This document shows, piece by piece, positions 32,775 to 42,127 of a stretch of DNA of 42,127 nucleotides. Below the pieces are notes generated by a model. It saw nothing but the letters and a program-made list of their open reading frames with translations. It ran no database searches and was not told where the DNA came from. Origin of the DNA: Plantago elongata (lineage: Eukaryota; Streptophyta; Magnoliopsida; Lamiales; Plantaginaceae); NCBI GenBank assembly GCA_036897095.1, contig JAYMSP010000755.1:1-42127 (forward strand). Direction: 5' to 3'. Made by a program: the position numbers and the translations under genes. How positions within the stretch are numbered: the first letter of the stretch is position 1; the number at the start of each line of letters is the position of its first letter.

Positions 32775-34217
32775 TTATGCAATAGCAGGCATGTCCTTGA
32801 GCCAGGCATCAAGTGGCTTGCCAATGGAGTAAACAATGAAACCAATTTCCCTGAGCTTGTTTGCATCCACAACATTTCTACCATCGAAAACAAAAGCTGG
32901 TTTCTGCATGTTGTCGTATATCCTCTGGTAATCAAGAGTCTTGAACTCATCCCACTCGGTCAGAATGCAAACTCCATGTGCACCCTTAGTGGCCTCATAA
33001 GCATCCCAAACGCAGTGCACTTTCTTAACAGTTGTTGGGCTCATGGGCTGGAGATGAAGAGGGTGGTCCCAGTCAAACTTGTTCATTGAAAGATCCCTTT
33101 GGATCTGTTCCTCGGTGACCTGAGGGTCGTAAATGCTCAACTGGGCCTTGTCGCCTAAGAGCCCTAGAGAAACATCGATAGCTGGAGTCTCTCTGGTATC
33201 ACCAGTGTCTTTCTTGAAAGCAAAACCAAGAATAGCAATCTTCTTGTTAGAAACAGTGTTAAACATAGATGCAACAATGCGGTTGACAAAACGGTTCTTC
33301 TGGTAGTCATTGATCTTGATGACTTGTTTCCAGTACTCTGCAACTTCAGGGAGACCGTTGCATTCACAAATGTAAACCAAGTTCAGAATATCCTTCTGGA
33401 AGCATGACCCCCCAAAACCAACACTGGCATTGAGGAACTTTGGTCCTATTCTTGTGTCCTTACCAACAGCATAAGCCACCTGAGTGACATCAGCTCCAGT
33501 CGCCTCACAGAGAGCTGACATGGCATTGACAGATGAAATTCTCTGAGCCAAGAATGCATTAGCAGCAAGCTTTGAGAGCTCAGCTGACCATAAGTTAGTG
33601 GTAATGATACGTTCTTCAGGAACCCAATGAGCGTAGACTGACTTCAATGCTTGAACTGCCTTATTGCCTTCTGGGGTTTCCCTGCCTCCAATAAGAACCC
33701 TGTCAGGGGCAAAAAGGTCCTCAATTGCAGTTCCTTCGGCAAGGAACTCAGGATTGGAGAGAATCTGATAGTTGATTCCCTTGCTGTTGTGGGTCAAGAT
33801 CTTTTCAATGGCCTCAGCGGTTTTCACAGGAACAGTCGACTTCTCAACAACAATCTTATCAGACTTTGCGACATCAGCAATCATACGGGCTGCGCTCTCC
33901 CAGTATGTCAAGTCAGCAGCTTTACCTGCTCCAAGACCACGGGTCTTAGTGGGAGTGTTCACTGACACAAAGATAATGTCGGCCTCAAAGACGTGCTTCT
34001 CCACATCTGTGCTGAAAAATAGGTTCTTGCCACGGCACTGCTTCACAACATCATCAAGACCGGGCTCGTAGATGGGGAGCGTGTCGCTATTCCAGGCAGC
34101 GATACGTGGAACAGAAATGTCAACAACAGCCACTTCAATGGAAGGGCACTTGAGTGCTATCACAGCCATTGTAGGACCTCCTACATATCCAGCACCAATA
34201 CAGCAAATCTTCACCAT
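32775..34217 (-). CDS. UGD: UDP-glucose 6-dehydrogenase
   Basis: One uninterrupted coding exon for 480 residues, exactly the usual plant length. The start is the ATG at 34217 ([20 protein letters not shown]); nine further codons upstream in the open frame are leader sequence and lie partly in the intron. Residues 8-13 (GAGYVG) form the NAD-binding Rossmann loop. [12 protein letters not shown] and [10 protein letters not shown] are family signatures, with Cys272 as the catalytic thiol. The C-terminal UDP-binding domain includes [15 protein letters not shown]. The cytosolic enzyme oxidises UDP-glucose to UDP-glucuronate with two NAD+, feeding synthesis of UDP-galacturonate, UDP-xylose and UDP-arabinose for pectin and hemicellulose. 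A single coding exon preceded by a leader intron is the usual arrangement in plant UGD genes. Its promoter and first exon are tandemly duplicated upstream. Confidence 0.98.
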   Translation of the reverse strand: MVKICCIGAGYVGGPTMAVIALKCPSIEVAVVDISVPRIAAWNSDTLPIYEPGLDDVVKQCRGKNLFFSTDVEKHVFEADIIFVSVNTPTKTRGLGAGKAADLTYWESAARMIADVAKSDKIVVEKSTVPVKTAEAIEKILTHNSKGINYQILSNPEFLAEGTAIEDLFAPDRVLIGGRETPEGNKAVQALKSVYAHWVPEERIITTNLWSAELSKLAANAFLAQRISSVNAMSALCEATGADVTQVAYAVGKDTRIGPKFLNASVGFGGSCFQKDILNLVYICECNGLPEVAEYWKQVIKINDYQKNRFVNRIVASMFNTVSNKKIAILGFAFKKDTGDTRETPAIDVSLGLLGDKAQLSIYDPQVTEEQIQRDLSMNKFDWDHPLHLQPMSPTTVKKVHCVWDAYEATKGAHGVCILTEWDEFKTLDYQRIYDNMQKPAFVFDGRNVVDANKLREIGFIVYSIGKPLDAWLKDMPAIA

Positions 34218-34235
34218 GTTTATTTGCTTCAGGAC

Positions 34236-35186
34236 CTGAAACAATATTACAAATGTACATCTCTCAGATCACATCACCCAAGCAAATCCCAATATATGGA
34301 AGGCAACATTTTTATCATAAAAATAGCACCACAAACCACATTTCCATGACCAAAAAAATGAGGCAGGCTATACATGATCAGATCTTTCATTTTTCATCCC
34401 ATTCATCTAAATGACTCACAGTCATGGATCTGCACTACGTGAAATCGTGCGAATTTCTCATGATTTCAGAGTGCAACGCAAGATCGCACTATGTGGACAA
34501 CTTAAGCATATGACCCAATATGGCCTAAAATGGACCTCACTAGCCTATCTCCACCCGGAAACTTTACGACATCATAAAATGGTTGTTTTAAAATCTGTTT
34601 TTCAGCTCATCGAGACGAAAATCATGAAATAAACATGAGATTCAAACTTTCCAAGACAGACAAAGCTGAATTCTTTCCTCATTTATATTCAAAACCAAAC
34701 CTTTTATTCAATGCATACAATAGTAACAGTATAGCCCAGATCTTACATCTCAATCAGAATCTAACAAATCACTTACAAAAACACAGAAAGATCACACCTT
34801 TACCATCAAAACAGAACAACAACTCATCACCCCAAAAGGAGAACATAATCATATCATAAAGCATTCAACAAATCCCAAAACAGACAATTTAGACCAGATC
34901 CACATCAACAACACTACCCACTAGCTCGTAATAAGCTCCAAACAACACAACCGACTCAAAAACAGAAAAAGGTACAATCTTTGATCAAAATTCTAACAAC
35001 AAACCGATCCAAAGAAATCCAAGATCATCAATTCAATTATATCAGATGCAACTAACAGAAACAATACGATTCATATCATTTAACCATGACATTTCAGATT
35101 TCACCAAATTGAAACCTACCCAGCTACAAAAACCAAAAAGAGATAAAAATGGAATGGAATAAATGGAAAGAAGGAGAAGAATATAC
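34236..35186 (-). other. 5'-UTR intron of the UGDH gene
   Basis: On the minus strand the donor CACAG|GTATAT ends leader exon 1 at 35187, and the acceptor TTGTTTCAG lets the coding exon begin at 34235, 18 bp before the ATG. The intron is 951 bp. Plant UGD genes commonly carry such leader introns, which often enhance expression. The small open frames inside (34411-34632, 34635-34859) have no coding character. Confidence 0.8.
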
Positions 35187-35814
35187 CTGTGATGAGGAAG
35201 AAAAGTGAAAATGACAGAGAAGAAGAAGAAGAAGAATGGAAAGATCTGTGCGAGTTTGGCCTTGTGAAGGTGTGTGTGTGAGTGATGAGGAAGTGGAATT
35301 TTTTGTTGCGTATGTACGCGTTGGTGTAAATGACGGTGGAAGGAGACGATGAAAAATGGAACGTGCGGTTGTGTCAAGCACGTAGTTGGGTTTCCTGGAT
35401 GATTCTTGCATGACTTTCAATGGGGATTAATTCAGATTCCCGATTCGAACGTAGAACGAACTTCACTTTTAAGACGGAGATTGTCAAATTAAAGAAAGTT
35501 TATACTATAATATAATATTTTTGTTTTATACTCAAATTTTTTTTAATTTTTTATTAATTAATATTAATTATAACATTACAATTATAATTGTTGAACAAGA
35601 GGAATTTATCAATTGATTCTAGATGCAAATCACCACCAATCTTTATTGAAATAATATAATTACCCATTTTGAGGAATCGAACCCGTGACCTCATAGTTAC
35701 AGGGTGTTTCAGCTTGCCACTCGACTATAAACGCTTTGACATTTTATACTCAATTCTTATAAGTGTAAACGTAAATTTACTATATACACATTTAGAATTA
35801 TTTATAAGGAGTTG
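35068..35814 (-). promoter_or_regulatory. UGDH promoter and first-exon unit, proximal copy (A)
   Basis: This unit contains the first 119 bp of the leader intron, the leader exon (from 35187 upward, containing a CACACACAC tract) and the proximal promoter. It is one copy of a tandem duplication; the other is 35815-36359. Identity between the copies is high, by eye roughly 90 percent outside insertions. This copy is longer because a SINE sits at 35536-35741. Confidence 0.85.
35536..35741 (-). mobile_element. tRNA-derived SINE with 12-bp target-site duplication
   Basis: The element is about 206 bp and oriented on the minus strand. Near its 5' end it has an A box, TAGTCGAGTGGC (35727-35716), and a perfect B box, GGTTCGATTCC (35683-35673), spaced as in a tRNA gene. 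The body then runs to an A-rich 3' end. The 12 bases ttttatactcaa occur immediately on both sides (35524-35535 and 35742-35753). The duplicated promoter copy at 36270-36300 has the same site without the insert. SINEs of this kind are mobilised by LINE proteins; the family is not identified. Confidence 0.85.
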
Positions 35815-36359
35815 GATTCATATCATTTAACCATGACGTTTCAGATTTCACTAAATTGAAACCTATCTGGCTACAAAAACCAAAAAGAGATAAAAATGGG
35901 ATGAAATGAAAGGAGAAGAATTTACCTGTGATGAAGAAGAAAAGTGAAAATGACATAGAAGAGGAAGAAGAGGAAGAATGGAAAGATCTGTGCGAGTTTG
36001 GCCTTGTGAAGGTGTGTGTGTGAGTGGTGAGGAAATGGGTTTTTTTTATTGTGTATGTACGCGTTGGTGTAAATGACGGTGGAAGGAGACGATGAAAAAT
36101 GGAATGTGTGGTTCTGTCAAGCACGTAGTTTATGAGTTGTGCGTTGGGTTTCCTGGATGATTCTTGCATGACCTTCAGGGGGATTAATTCAGATTTCCGG
36201 TTCGAATGTAGAATGAATTTGAACTTCACTTTTAAGACGGAGATTGTCAAATTGGAGAAAGTTTATACTATACTATGATATTTCCGTTTACTCAATTATT
36301 ATAAGTGTAAACGTAAATTTACTATACACACATTTATAATTATTTATAAAAAGTTGGAT
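35815..36359 (-). promoter_or_regulatory. UGDH promoter and first-exon unit, distal copy (B)
   Basis: Tandem copy of 35068-35814 without the SINE. It keeps the intact donor (minus strand CACAG|GTAAAT, exon ending at 35926), the CACACAC tract, ACGT-containing promoter sequence and the AAGTCATGCAAGAATC block. It has 15 extra bases near 36128-36145 relative to copy A. If transcribed, its exon could splice to the acceptor at 34236 and give the same protein. Whether it is active cannot be seen from sequence. Confidence 0.8.
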
Positions 36360-37328
36360 TTAGCATATTAAGTATGAGATGTTTAGATGAATTTACTATA
36401 TACAACTTCTCATGAGCCGTTTACTTAATGTGTCTGTGTCCTTTTTCGAGAATGTGAGTGTAACTCGGGCTTCAAATGCCAATACTATAGCAATTACAAC
36501 ACCACTTATTCACAGAGTACTAGCCTATATCAATTAAAACAAAATTTAATCGACTTTTTATACACAATTAATAATTCATTTTAAATTGATCAATTTTTGT
36601 ATTTGACCTTATAATTTTAGTTAAATCATAATTAACCTTTTCAATTGAGTTACTACTTAATTAAAGTCACAACACCTATTAAACCCTCCATAAATTTAAT
36701 TCTTCATATATACTAGTATATATAGAGTATGAAATATTCGGGACAACACTAATTCATGATTCTTAATTAATTTTGTTGTATACTAGTATTAAATAATTGT
36801 TAAGAAACTTGATTTTTAGATAGACCAATTCAACATTTTATGCTTGTGTACAAATATAATATATTAAACTTCAAACATTGTGTGTATGATAAACCTGAAT
36901 TATACTTTCTTTACATGTCACAAACATGCGACGATTTGACAAAAACAACTTTGGCAATAAGTGGTATAAATATTGCCTGTAAGGCTCTATTATTTTGAAC
37001 TAAAATTTACTAAATTGAATTGAATTTAAATGAACGGAACTGAATTGAAGTAAGGTATACATTGTAATTAAGTGAAATTGAACTAAACTGAACTGAATTA
37101 ATTTTAAGTCGAAGAGAATATGTACTAACATTCAATCTTATGTCTTTGATTGTTTGGAGTTTTCAAGTGTTGCTCATGTAAGCAACAAAAACAACTTTAA
37201 CAATAATGCCAACCTCTCAAAATGACCACCTCATCACGAATCTGATCCAGATTGGACCAAATCCAGTCCGTGTAAAAACTTAAATTCCAGATTGGATTCG
37301 GACTAAATCCGCGAACAAATGGATCAAT
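36360..37328. other. AT-rich spacer between divergent UGDH and TEX10-type genes
   Basis: No gene is seen. Several aattgaattgaat/gaactgaact runs occur near 37010-37100. Confidence 0.55.
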
Positions 37329-37365
37329 TATATAAAAAAACGTTTAAATTCATTCATTAGGGTTT
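37329..37365 (+). promoter_or_regulatory. TATA box and telo-box of the TEX10-type gene
   Basis: A TATATAAA box (37329-37336) is followed 21 bp later by TTAGGGTTT (37357-37365), the exact complement of the telo-box AAACCCTAA. Telo-boxes near the transcription start are typical of plant ribosomal-protein and ribosome-biogenesis genes, which suits the gene downstream. Transcription probably starts around 37360-37370. Confidence 0.6.
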
Positions 37366-37792
37366 TACACGCCATCTGAACATCTCTGCTGCAAAAGTTT
37401 CTGGGATTTCTGGATTGGTTGCAACACTGCGAAATTTCTAGGTTTCCATGCATTAAACTAAGCTCTGTTCACGAGCCACTGCCCATATAAGACGGAAAAG
37501 GTAGAGGAACTTGAAGAAATTGAAAGGTTCGCTCTACAACTCTTATCCAACTAAGCTCTGTTTCGATTGGTGAAAGTGCTTGACTTGTGAGAATTAGGTT
37601 TAGATCAAATTGAATTCGAATATAGTTGCGGCATTGCTATTACCCCAAATTAATATGAGTTTGGACAAATTTGAGTAGATTATATATATACAACTTCATG
37701 AATGATTGAAATTTAGCCTGCTGCTATTTAGGTATTACTGAACCCTCAGGCTAAACGCACCAATCAGCTGGACTTGACTTGAAGTTGTGGCA

Positions 37793-40700
37793 ATGGTGAA
37801 GCCTAAATCCGGTGGGAAGAAAACTCAAAGCCGTGGGGTGGATTTCAAAGTAATTACTCGAACCTTTTCGCTTATCATTGCGGCTGATTTTTATGTGATT
37901 TTTTTTAAAGCTCGTTTTGTTGATTTTCGATTGATTTTAGTTTGTTTGAGTAGGTTTTGTTTAACCTGTGAATTGATTTGTATTCATGTAGAAAATAAAG
38001 CGGAAAGTGGGCAGGAAATTGCCTCCCCCTAAGAATAGTACGAACACTGAAATTAAATCCAAGAGAATTATTCTTCCGGAGCAAAGTGTAGCATCGGATA
38101 AGTCCGGTTTAGCCTTGAGTAGAAAGGGTTTGACACTGAAGGAGCTTCTTCAGCATACAAGTCATCATAATGCCAAAGTTCGAAAGGGTTGGTCTTTATC
38201 GTACCCTCATTTTTTGTTCTTTTCTTTTGTTTATTTGGATTTGATTGACTTTCTGGACAATTTTTTTGTTTATATTTGAATTGAAGATGCAATTATTATT
38301 ATTGTGATTCTAGTGTAGTAATGCTCTAAAAAATTTATAGCTGCCAGCAGGATTTGATAATTGATAAGTATAAAATATTTGTCACGTACTATTGTCAGTA
38401 TTCTGTTATGTAACTTTTTGCCAATGCTGAATCTCGGAAGGCGATAGAATGTATTTGGTGGGGTGATGTTATGAATTAAGCAGAAAACATACAAGCATTT
38501 GATGTGTTGTTTAGATGGTTCACATTTTCAGAAAGGTCCCCAGCATGCAGTACACAGTTGTTTGTTTTGGTTCTGACAGTAGGGTTCCGTATCAATCTAT
38601 CTTGCTTCCGTTCGTGACAGTCTGTATACATGACCGCAACTGAAAACTAGCATACCGACAGTAGGGTTCTCGATCAATTTAACTAGTGTTCTGACATCAC
38701 ATGTTTAGTTGGCTTGCAAGTGAATTGACCTCAACTGATACTAGTGTTCCAGAATGGCTACATTCATAAATATTACTATAATGCAGCACAAATAAATTGG
38801 ACATGAACTCAGCTGTCTCCTTAAAAAAAAAGGAAATACTCATCACTTGAAAGCTATGATTCTCTGTTGCTACCGAAGACAAGTTTTATGTATTTTCTCT
38901 TTATATCCTTGTTTCATGTCATTTCAATTTATGTGATTGGCGTGTGGGTTCTAGTTGTCTCTGTGATAAATGCTAACTGGAATTTATTCTTCTTTCTCAG
39001 ATGCATTGATAGGAGTCAAAGATATATTAACTAAACACCCAAATGAGCTTAAGTTACATAAACTTGCTGTAGTTGAAAAGCTCCGTGAACGCATTGGTGA
39101 TGATGACAAGTTTGTCCGTGAATCACTGTATCAACTTTTCAAGTCAGTGATATTCCCCGGATGTCCAAAGGTACCTAACAATTGCTATGACTTTCCCTAA
39201 AAAATTAAGGACTTTCCTGACATGCATGAATTACAGCTTCCTCTTTATTTAGTTCCATTTCTATATAGCTTCCAAGGAGGTTTTTTTTTGCATGTTATTG
39301 AATTGTCTTAAAATCTGACCAAACATCTTGCTTATTGTCATTTGATTTTTCCAGTCCATTGCTGAGGTTTTTTCCTCCAAACATTACAGGAACTTGGTCA
39401 ATTCTTCACTATAGTCTGAATATAATTGCTCTTAGTAAAACCGCATAAGGCGATGTTGATGCTTAATGAGTATTCAGAATTCAGTTTGTCATGGAATATC
39501 TTCTATACTAGAGGCCTTCCTTAATAACTTGCTCTTCTACTCTAATTGATATATTCGAGATGATAGCGAAATCAAATTTCATGGAATTGCACGTAGAACT
39601 TGTTAAATGTTACTTACAAGTTATGATTAGACGACCAAGAAGAAAAGGGCTGTCTTAGGTAAAAAATCTAGTAGGATTTGTTTTATCACTAGTTCTGAGT
39701 TTAACTCTTACAAAGTAATTTTTGTACCTAATGCAAATTTCTAGTGCTTGCATCTTAAGACTGTTTAAAGTACAAGAATTACTGAATCACATAAGCCTGG
39801 TGCTTTTGTGGCTCGAGTGTTGAAACTGCTAGTGATATTCATGTTATCTAGTTGTATGATCTGATGTCCAGTCTATTATACTTATATTAGTCTATGATTC
39901 TCTGATTGACATTGTACATGCAACACATAACATAGACACATCATGTTTTTTTTTGTTAACCAGCAGTTTCCAGCTTTCTACCGTTTTCACTTTTCAACCA
40001 TTAGAGGTGAGTTTGCTGCAATTGACATTCTTCTTTCTTTTGCAGGATAACCAAGGAACATTGGTCTTGCTGGTGATGTCATATATTTTTAATGCTATGA
40101 CCCATTTAGCAATTGATGTGCGTTTGATGGCTTTCAAGTTTTTTGACCTTGTAATCCAGTACTACCCCTCTTCCTTTTCATTGTATGCTGAAAAGGTACG
40201 ATGAGTTTTCCTTCTGCCATAAATTGACGTGTATATGATTGATTAATTTAGTAAAGTATGTTTCATTGGGGTGGTGTTAAATCGAGTGCAACATTTATTA
40301 TATAGAGGCAATTTTGTTTATATTAGGAACGATTGCTTATTGATTTTTCAACCTTTCCTAATATAAACATGATTGCTCTCAACTCAATATAGCAAATGAT
40401 GCTCTTGATTTAACACAATCATTTCGTTGGATGGTGATTGTAATTTTACGTTACCTTAATTCATGTTTCTATTTTCACGTAATCTTTATAATTTTGAGAT
40501 GAATTGGAATTAGATATATACTTCCTTGGTCTCCGAACAAATGCTAAGTTTGCTTTTGAGCACATGTTTTATGAATTTAAGAAAAAGTAATGGTATAATA
40601 CTGTTGATTGGATAGTTACGTTTTATTTAAATGTTTAATGAACAAAGCATGTAGAGTAAGGGTGAAGGGTTAATGAGTTGGGGACACAACAGTAAAGAAT

Positions 40701-42127
40701 AATAAAAAAAAATTCCACTTATTGGGCATTTCATTTCTAATGAAACCCAAATCTAGAAAGGTGTTGCATTTGTTTTGGAATGGGGGTATAGAATAATAGA
40801 TTACCACCTGCTTCAACCAAAGGTGAAAAAATAGAGAGCTCCTTTACTAAGATATGCTGTTATAAAAGAATTTATTAAGCAACTAATTTGCATCCATCCA
40901 TGTATAATTCTCATATCCTGAAACTTTTGTTAAATGTAATTCCTGGTTTACTGATTCCTTTGGCATGACCAACACCCATGCTTGTAGAGTTTTCAGAGTC
41001 TTTACCTCAAACTTTTAAATTGTCTACAGATTCTCCAGAACTATGAAGATATGCTCCGAAGGAACCAATTGCTGGAGGATAAGAGCAAGTTCAAGACCAT
41101 CCTCATTGGATTGGTTCGGTGCTTATCGTTGTTGCGCCATGACAAGAAAGAAGATCCTGCAACAACAAAAAATGTAACTCTGGTGAATATATATTGCCAG
41201 CAAATTTCAGTTCTGATTCCTGATCTGTGTTGAAGAAACATTGTTTCTGGTCTGTTCAGCAAAGAAAAGTGGTGATGGTTAGACTCTACCTTAACAGAGT
41301 AGAGCACTCTTAGCCGAGCCGACATTGAACCGCTAAAAAACACCGATTCTTACACACACACACACACGTGTTCTGCTTCTAGGTGTCACTGGCGATATCT
41401 GTTTTGCATAATTTCACTATTTATAATCCTTTGTGGCGGTACTTGTCACGTTATCTGTAGTTGGAGTTCATATTGTTCCTAATTTGAACTCAACCTTTGT
41501 AGGATGCAGCTTGTGAAGTTCTTCATGCTTGTGAGCCTGAAGTTGATAGGAAAGCTATTGGTGAGTAGGCCCTGATTTATTCTTCACTTGCATTGGATAC
41601 ACTATATATCTTCTAGATTTTCTTCCAGGATATGAAGTTTGTTAAAAGCATATAGCATCATATAGGCACACACAATTGTTTTAAACTTCAAAACCTGCAG
41701 TGCTTTTGGTTTTATAAATGGGATAAAACATAATATAAGTGCAAGTACATTTGTTGCATACATTAAACCTTGCAGACCTTGACTATTGTTATCTGCTTTT
41801 ATTTGGAAACACAATGGATCTAATCTGCAAAACCTAACAAAAAGGAAAATGATAAATTTTATAGGTGCTGGAACTTGCTGTGCAATTTATGGATGTTGCT
41901 ATTGATGTTTATGTGCTGATATCATTTAAGTAAAATGTGGAATTTGAACTCTTGATTATAAATTTCTCAAATCTGAATTTGAGCAGGAATTGTGAGATTA
42001 ATGATCTCAGATTTGTTTCCCCTAAAGTATCTCTAGTTTGGTGAATAAATTTTGTAACTCAAATAGTCGTTCATTTTTTTGGCAGGGCTTACTGATGTTA
42101 CGGCAAAATTGAAGGATCTTTTGCCCA
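37793..42127 (+). CDS. TEX10/IPI1-type pre-rRNA-processing ARM-repeat protein, 5' part
   Basis: Exons 37793-37849, 37992-38187, 39001-39170, 40046-40195, 41030-41173, 41503-41560 and 42086 to beyond the right edge, with consistent phases; about 273 residues are visible. The ATG at 37793 begins MVKPKSGGKKTQSRGVDFK, followed by the basic KIKRKVGRKLPPPKNSTNTE, then LTLKELLQHTSHHNAKVRKDAL. Lys-rich DFKKIKxKxGRK followed by KELLxxxxHHNxKxRKDAL is the N-terminal hallmark of the TEX10/IPI1 family. Helical ARM/HEAT-like sequence follows (LAIDVRLMAFKFFDLVIQYYPSSF). In yeast and animals the family belongs to the Rix1/PELP1-TEX10 complex, which matures the large ribosomal subunit in the nucleolus; the plant role is inferred. 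The exon 2 donor, GTTGGT, is weak. The gene is incomplete at the window edge. The leader (about 37366-37792) may contain an intron ending at CCCTCAG near 37749. Confidence 0.92.
40519..40788. mobile_element. Degenerate Stowaway-like MITE in the TEX10-type gene, intron 4
   Basis: The left end TACTTCCTTGGTCTCCG and the right end GGAATGGGGGTA are both decayed forms of the Stowaway terminus, bounded by TA, about 270 bp apart. The interior (atgctaagtttgcttttgag) has no coding capacity. It lies in the intron 40196-41029. Confidence 0.45.
41350..41368. repeat. (CA)n microsatellite in intron 5 of the TEX10-type gene
   Basis: Eight or nine CA units followed by CACGTG. Simple-sequence DNA. Confidence 0.85.

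Noticed and set aside
9732..34217. GAUT and UGDH as a pectin-synthesis gene cluster
   Set aside because: They are about 19 kb apart with PHS1 and two unrelated zinc-finger genes between them. Both are ordinary housekeeping genes of a common pathway, and chance linkage is enough to explain this.
34411..34859. Two plus-strand open frames inside the UGDH leader intron
   Set aside because: They have no recognisable domains and intron-like composition, and they lie antisense within a well-supported leader intron.
35124..36250. Open frames of about 98-150 residues on the minus strand in both UGDH promoter copies (both contain MQESSRKPN)
   Set aside because: They share residues only because the DNA is duplicated. 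They diverge by frameshifts within the leader exon and run across splice donors, so there is no sign of protein-level constraint.

Overview
This is nuclear genomic DNA of a flowering plant, almost certainly a eudicot. The genes have many GT-AG introns, the DNA between genes is very AT-rich, and the proteins match plant-specific families: plastid starch phosphorylase, a GAUT pectin glycosyltransferase, a prenylated MUB ubiquitin-fold protein and a ZAT-type zinc finger. Degenerate Stowaway-like MITEs in introns, with TA plus CTCCCTCCGT-type ends, would fit an asterid such as a Lamiales species. That placement is a weak inference.

Layout. 1-958: decayed Ty1/copia remnant. 959-3517: AT-rich DNA with a GC-rich island of unknown status at about 2090-2520. 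3518-5089 (-): MUB gene, three coding exons. 7140-7284: small MITE. 7982-8680 (+): conserved plant protein of unknown function with an in-frame minisatellite. 9732-13917 (-): GAUT13/14-type galacturonosyltransferase, six exons. 14300-17880: AT-rich intergenic DNA. 18173-25779 (+): plastidial alpha-glucan phosphorylase (PHS1/PHO1), 15 exons. 26567-28102 (-): protein with two U1/matrin-type zinc fingers, two exons. 28831-29050 (-): putative tRNA-derived SINE. 30025-31419 (-): C2H2 ZAT-like regulator, no intron in the coding region. 32775-34217 (-): UDP-glucose 6-dehydrogenase, uninterrupted coding exon with a 5'-UTR intron. 35068-36359: tandem duplication of the UGDH promoter and first exon, one copy carrying a SINE. 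37793-42127+ (+): 5' part of a TEX10/IPI1-type ribosome-biogenesis gene, running off the right edge.

Functionally the genes are ordinary plant housekeeping and regulatory loci. UGDH makes UDP-glucuronate, the precursor of the UDP-galacturonate that GAUT enzymes use, so two cell-wall pectin genes lie in the window, but unlinked genes lie between them and nothing suggests a cluster. PHS1 acts on starch in plastids. I found no operon, CRISPR array or biosynthetic cluster.

The most informative unusual structure is the roughly 0.55 kb tandem duplication of the UGDH promoter, 5'-UTR exon and splice donor. One copy contains a SINE flanked by a 12-bp target-site duplication, and the other copy preserves the matching empty site, so the order of events can be read directly. 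I see no convincing wholly new biological system.
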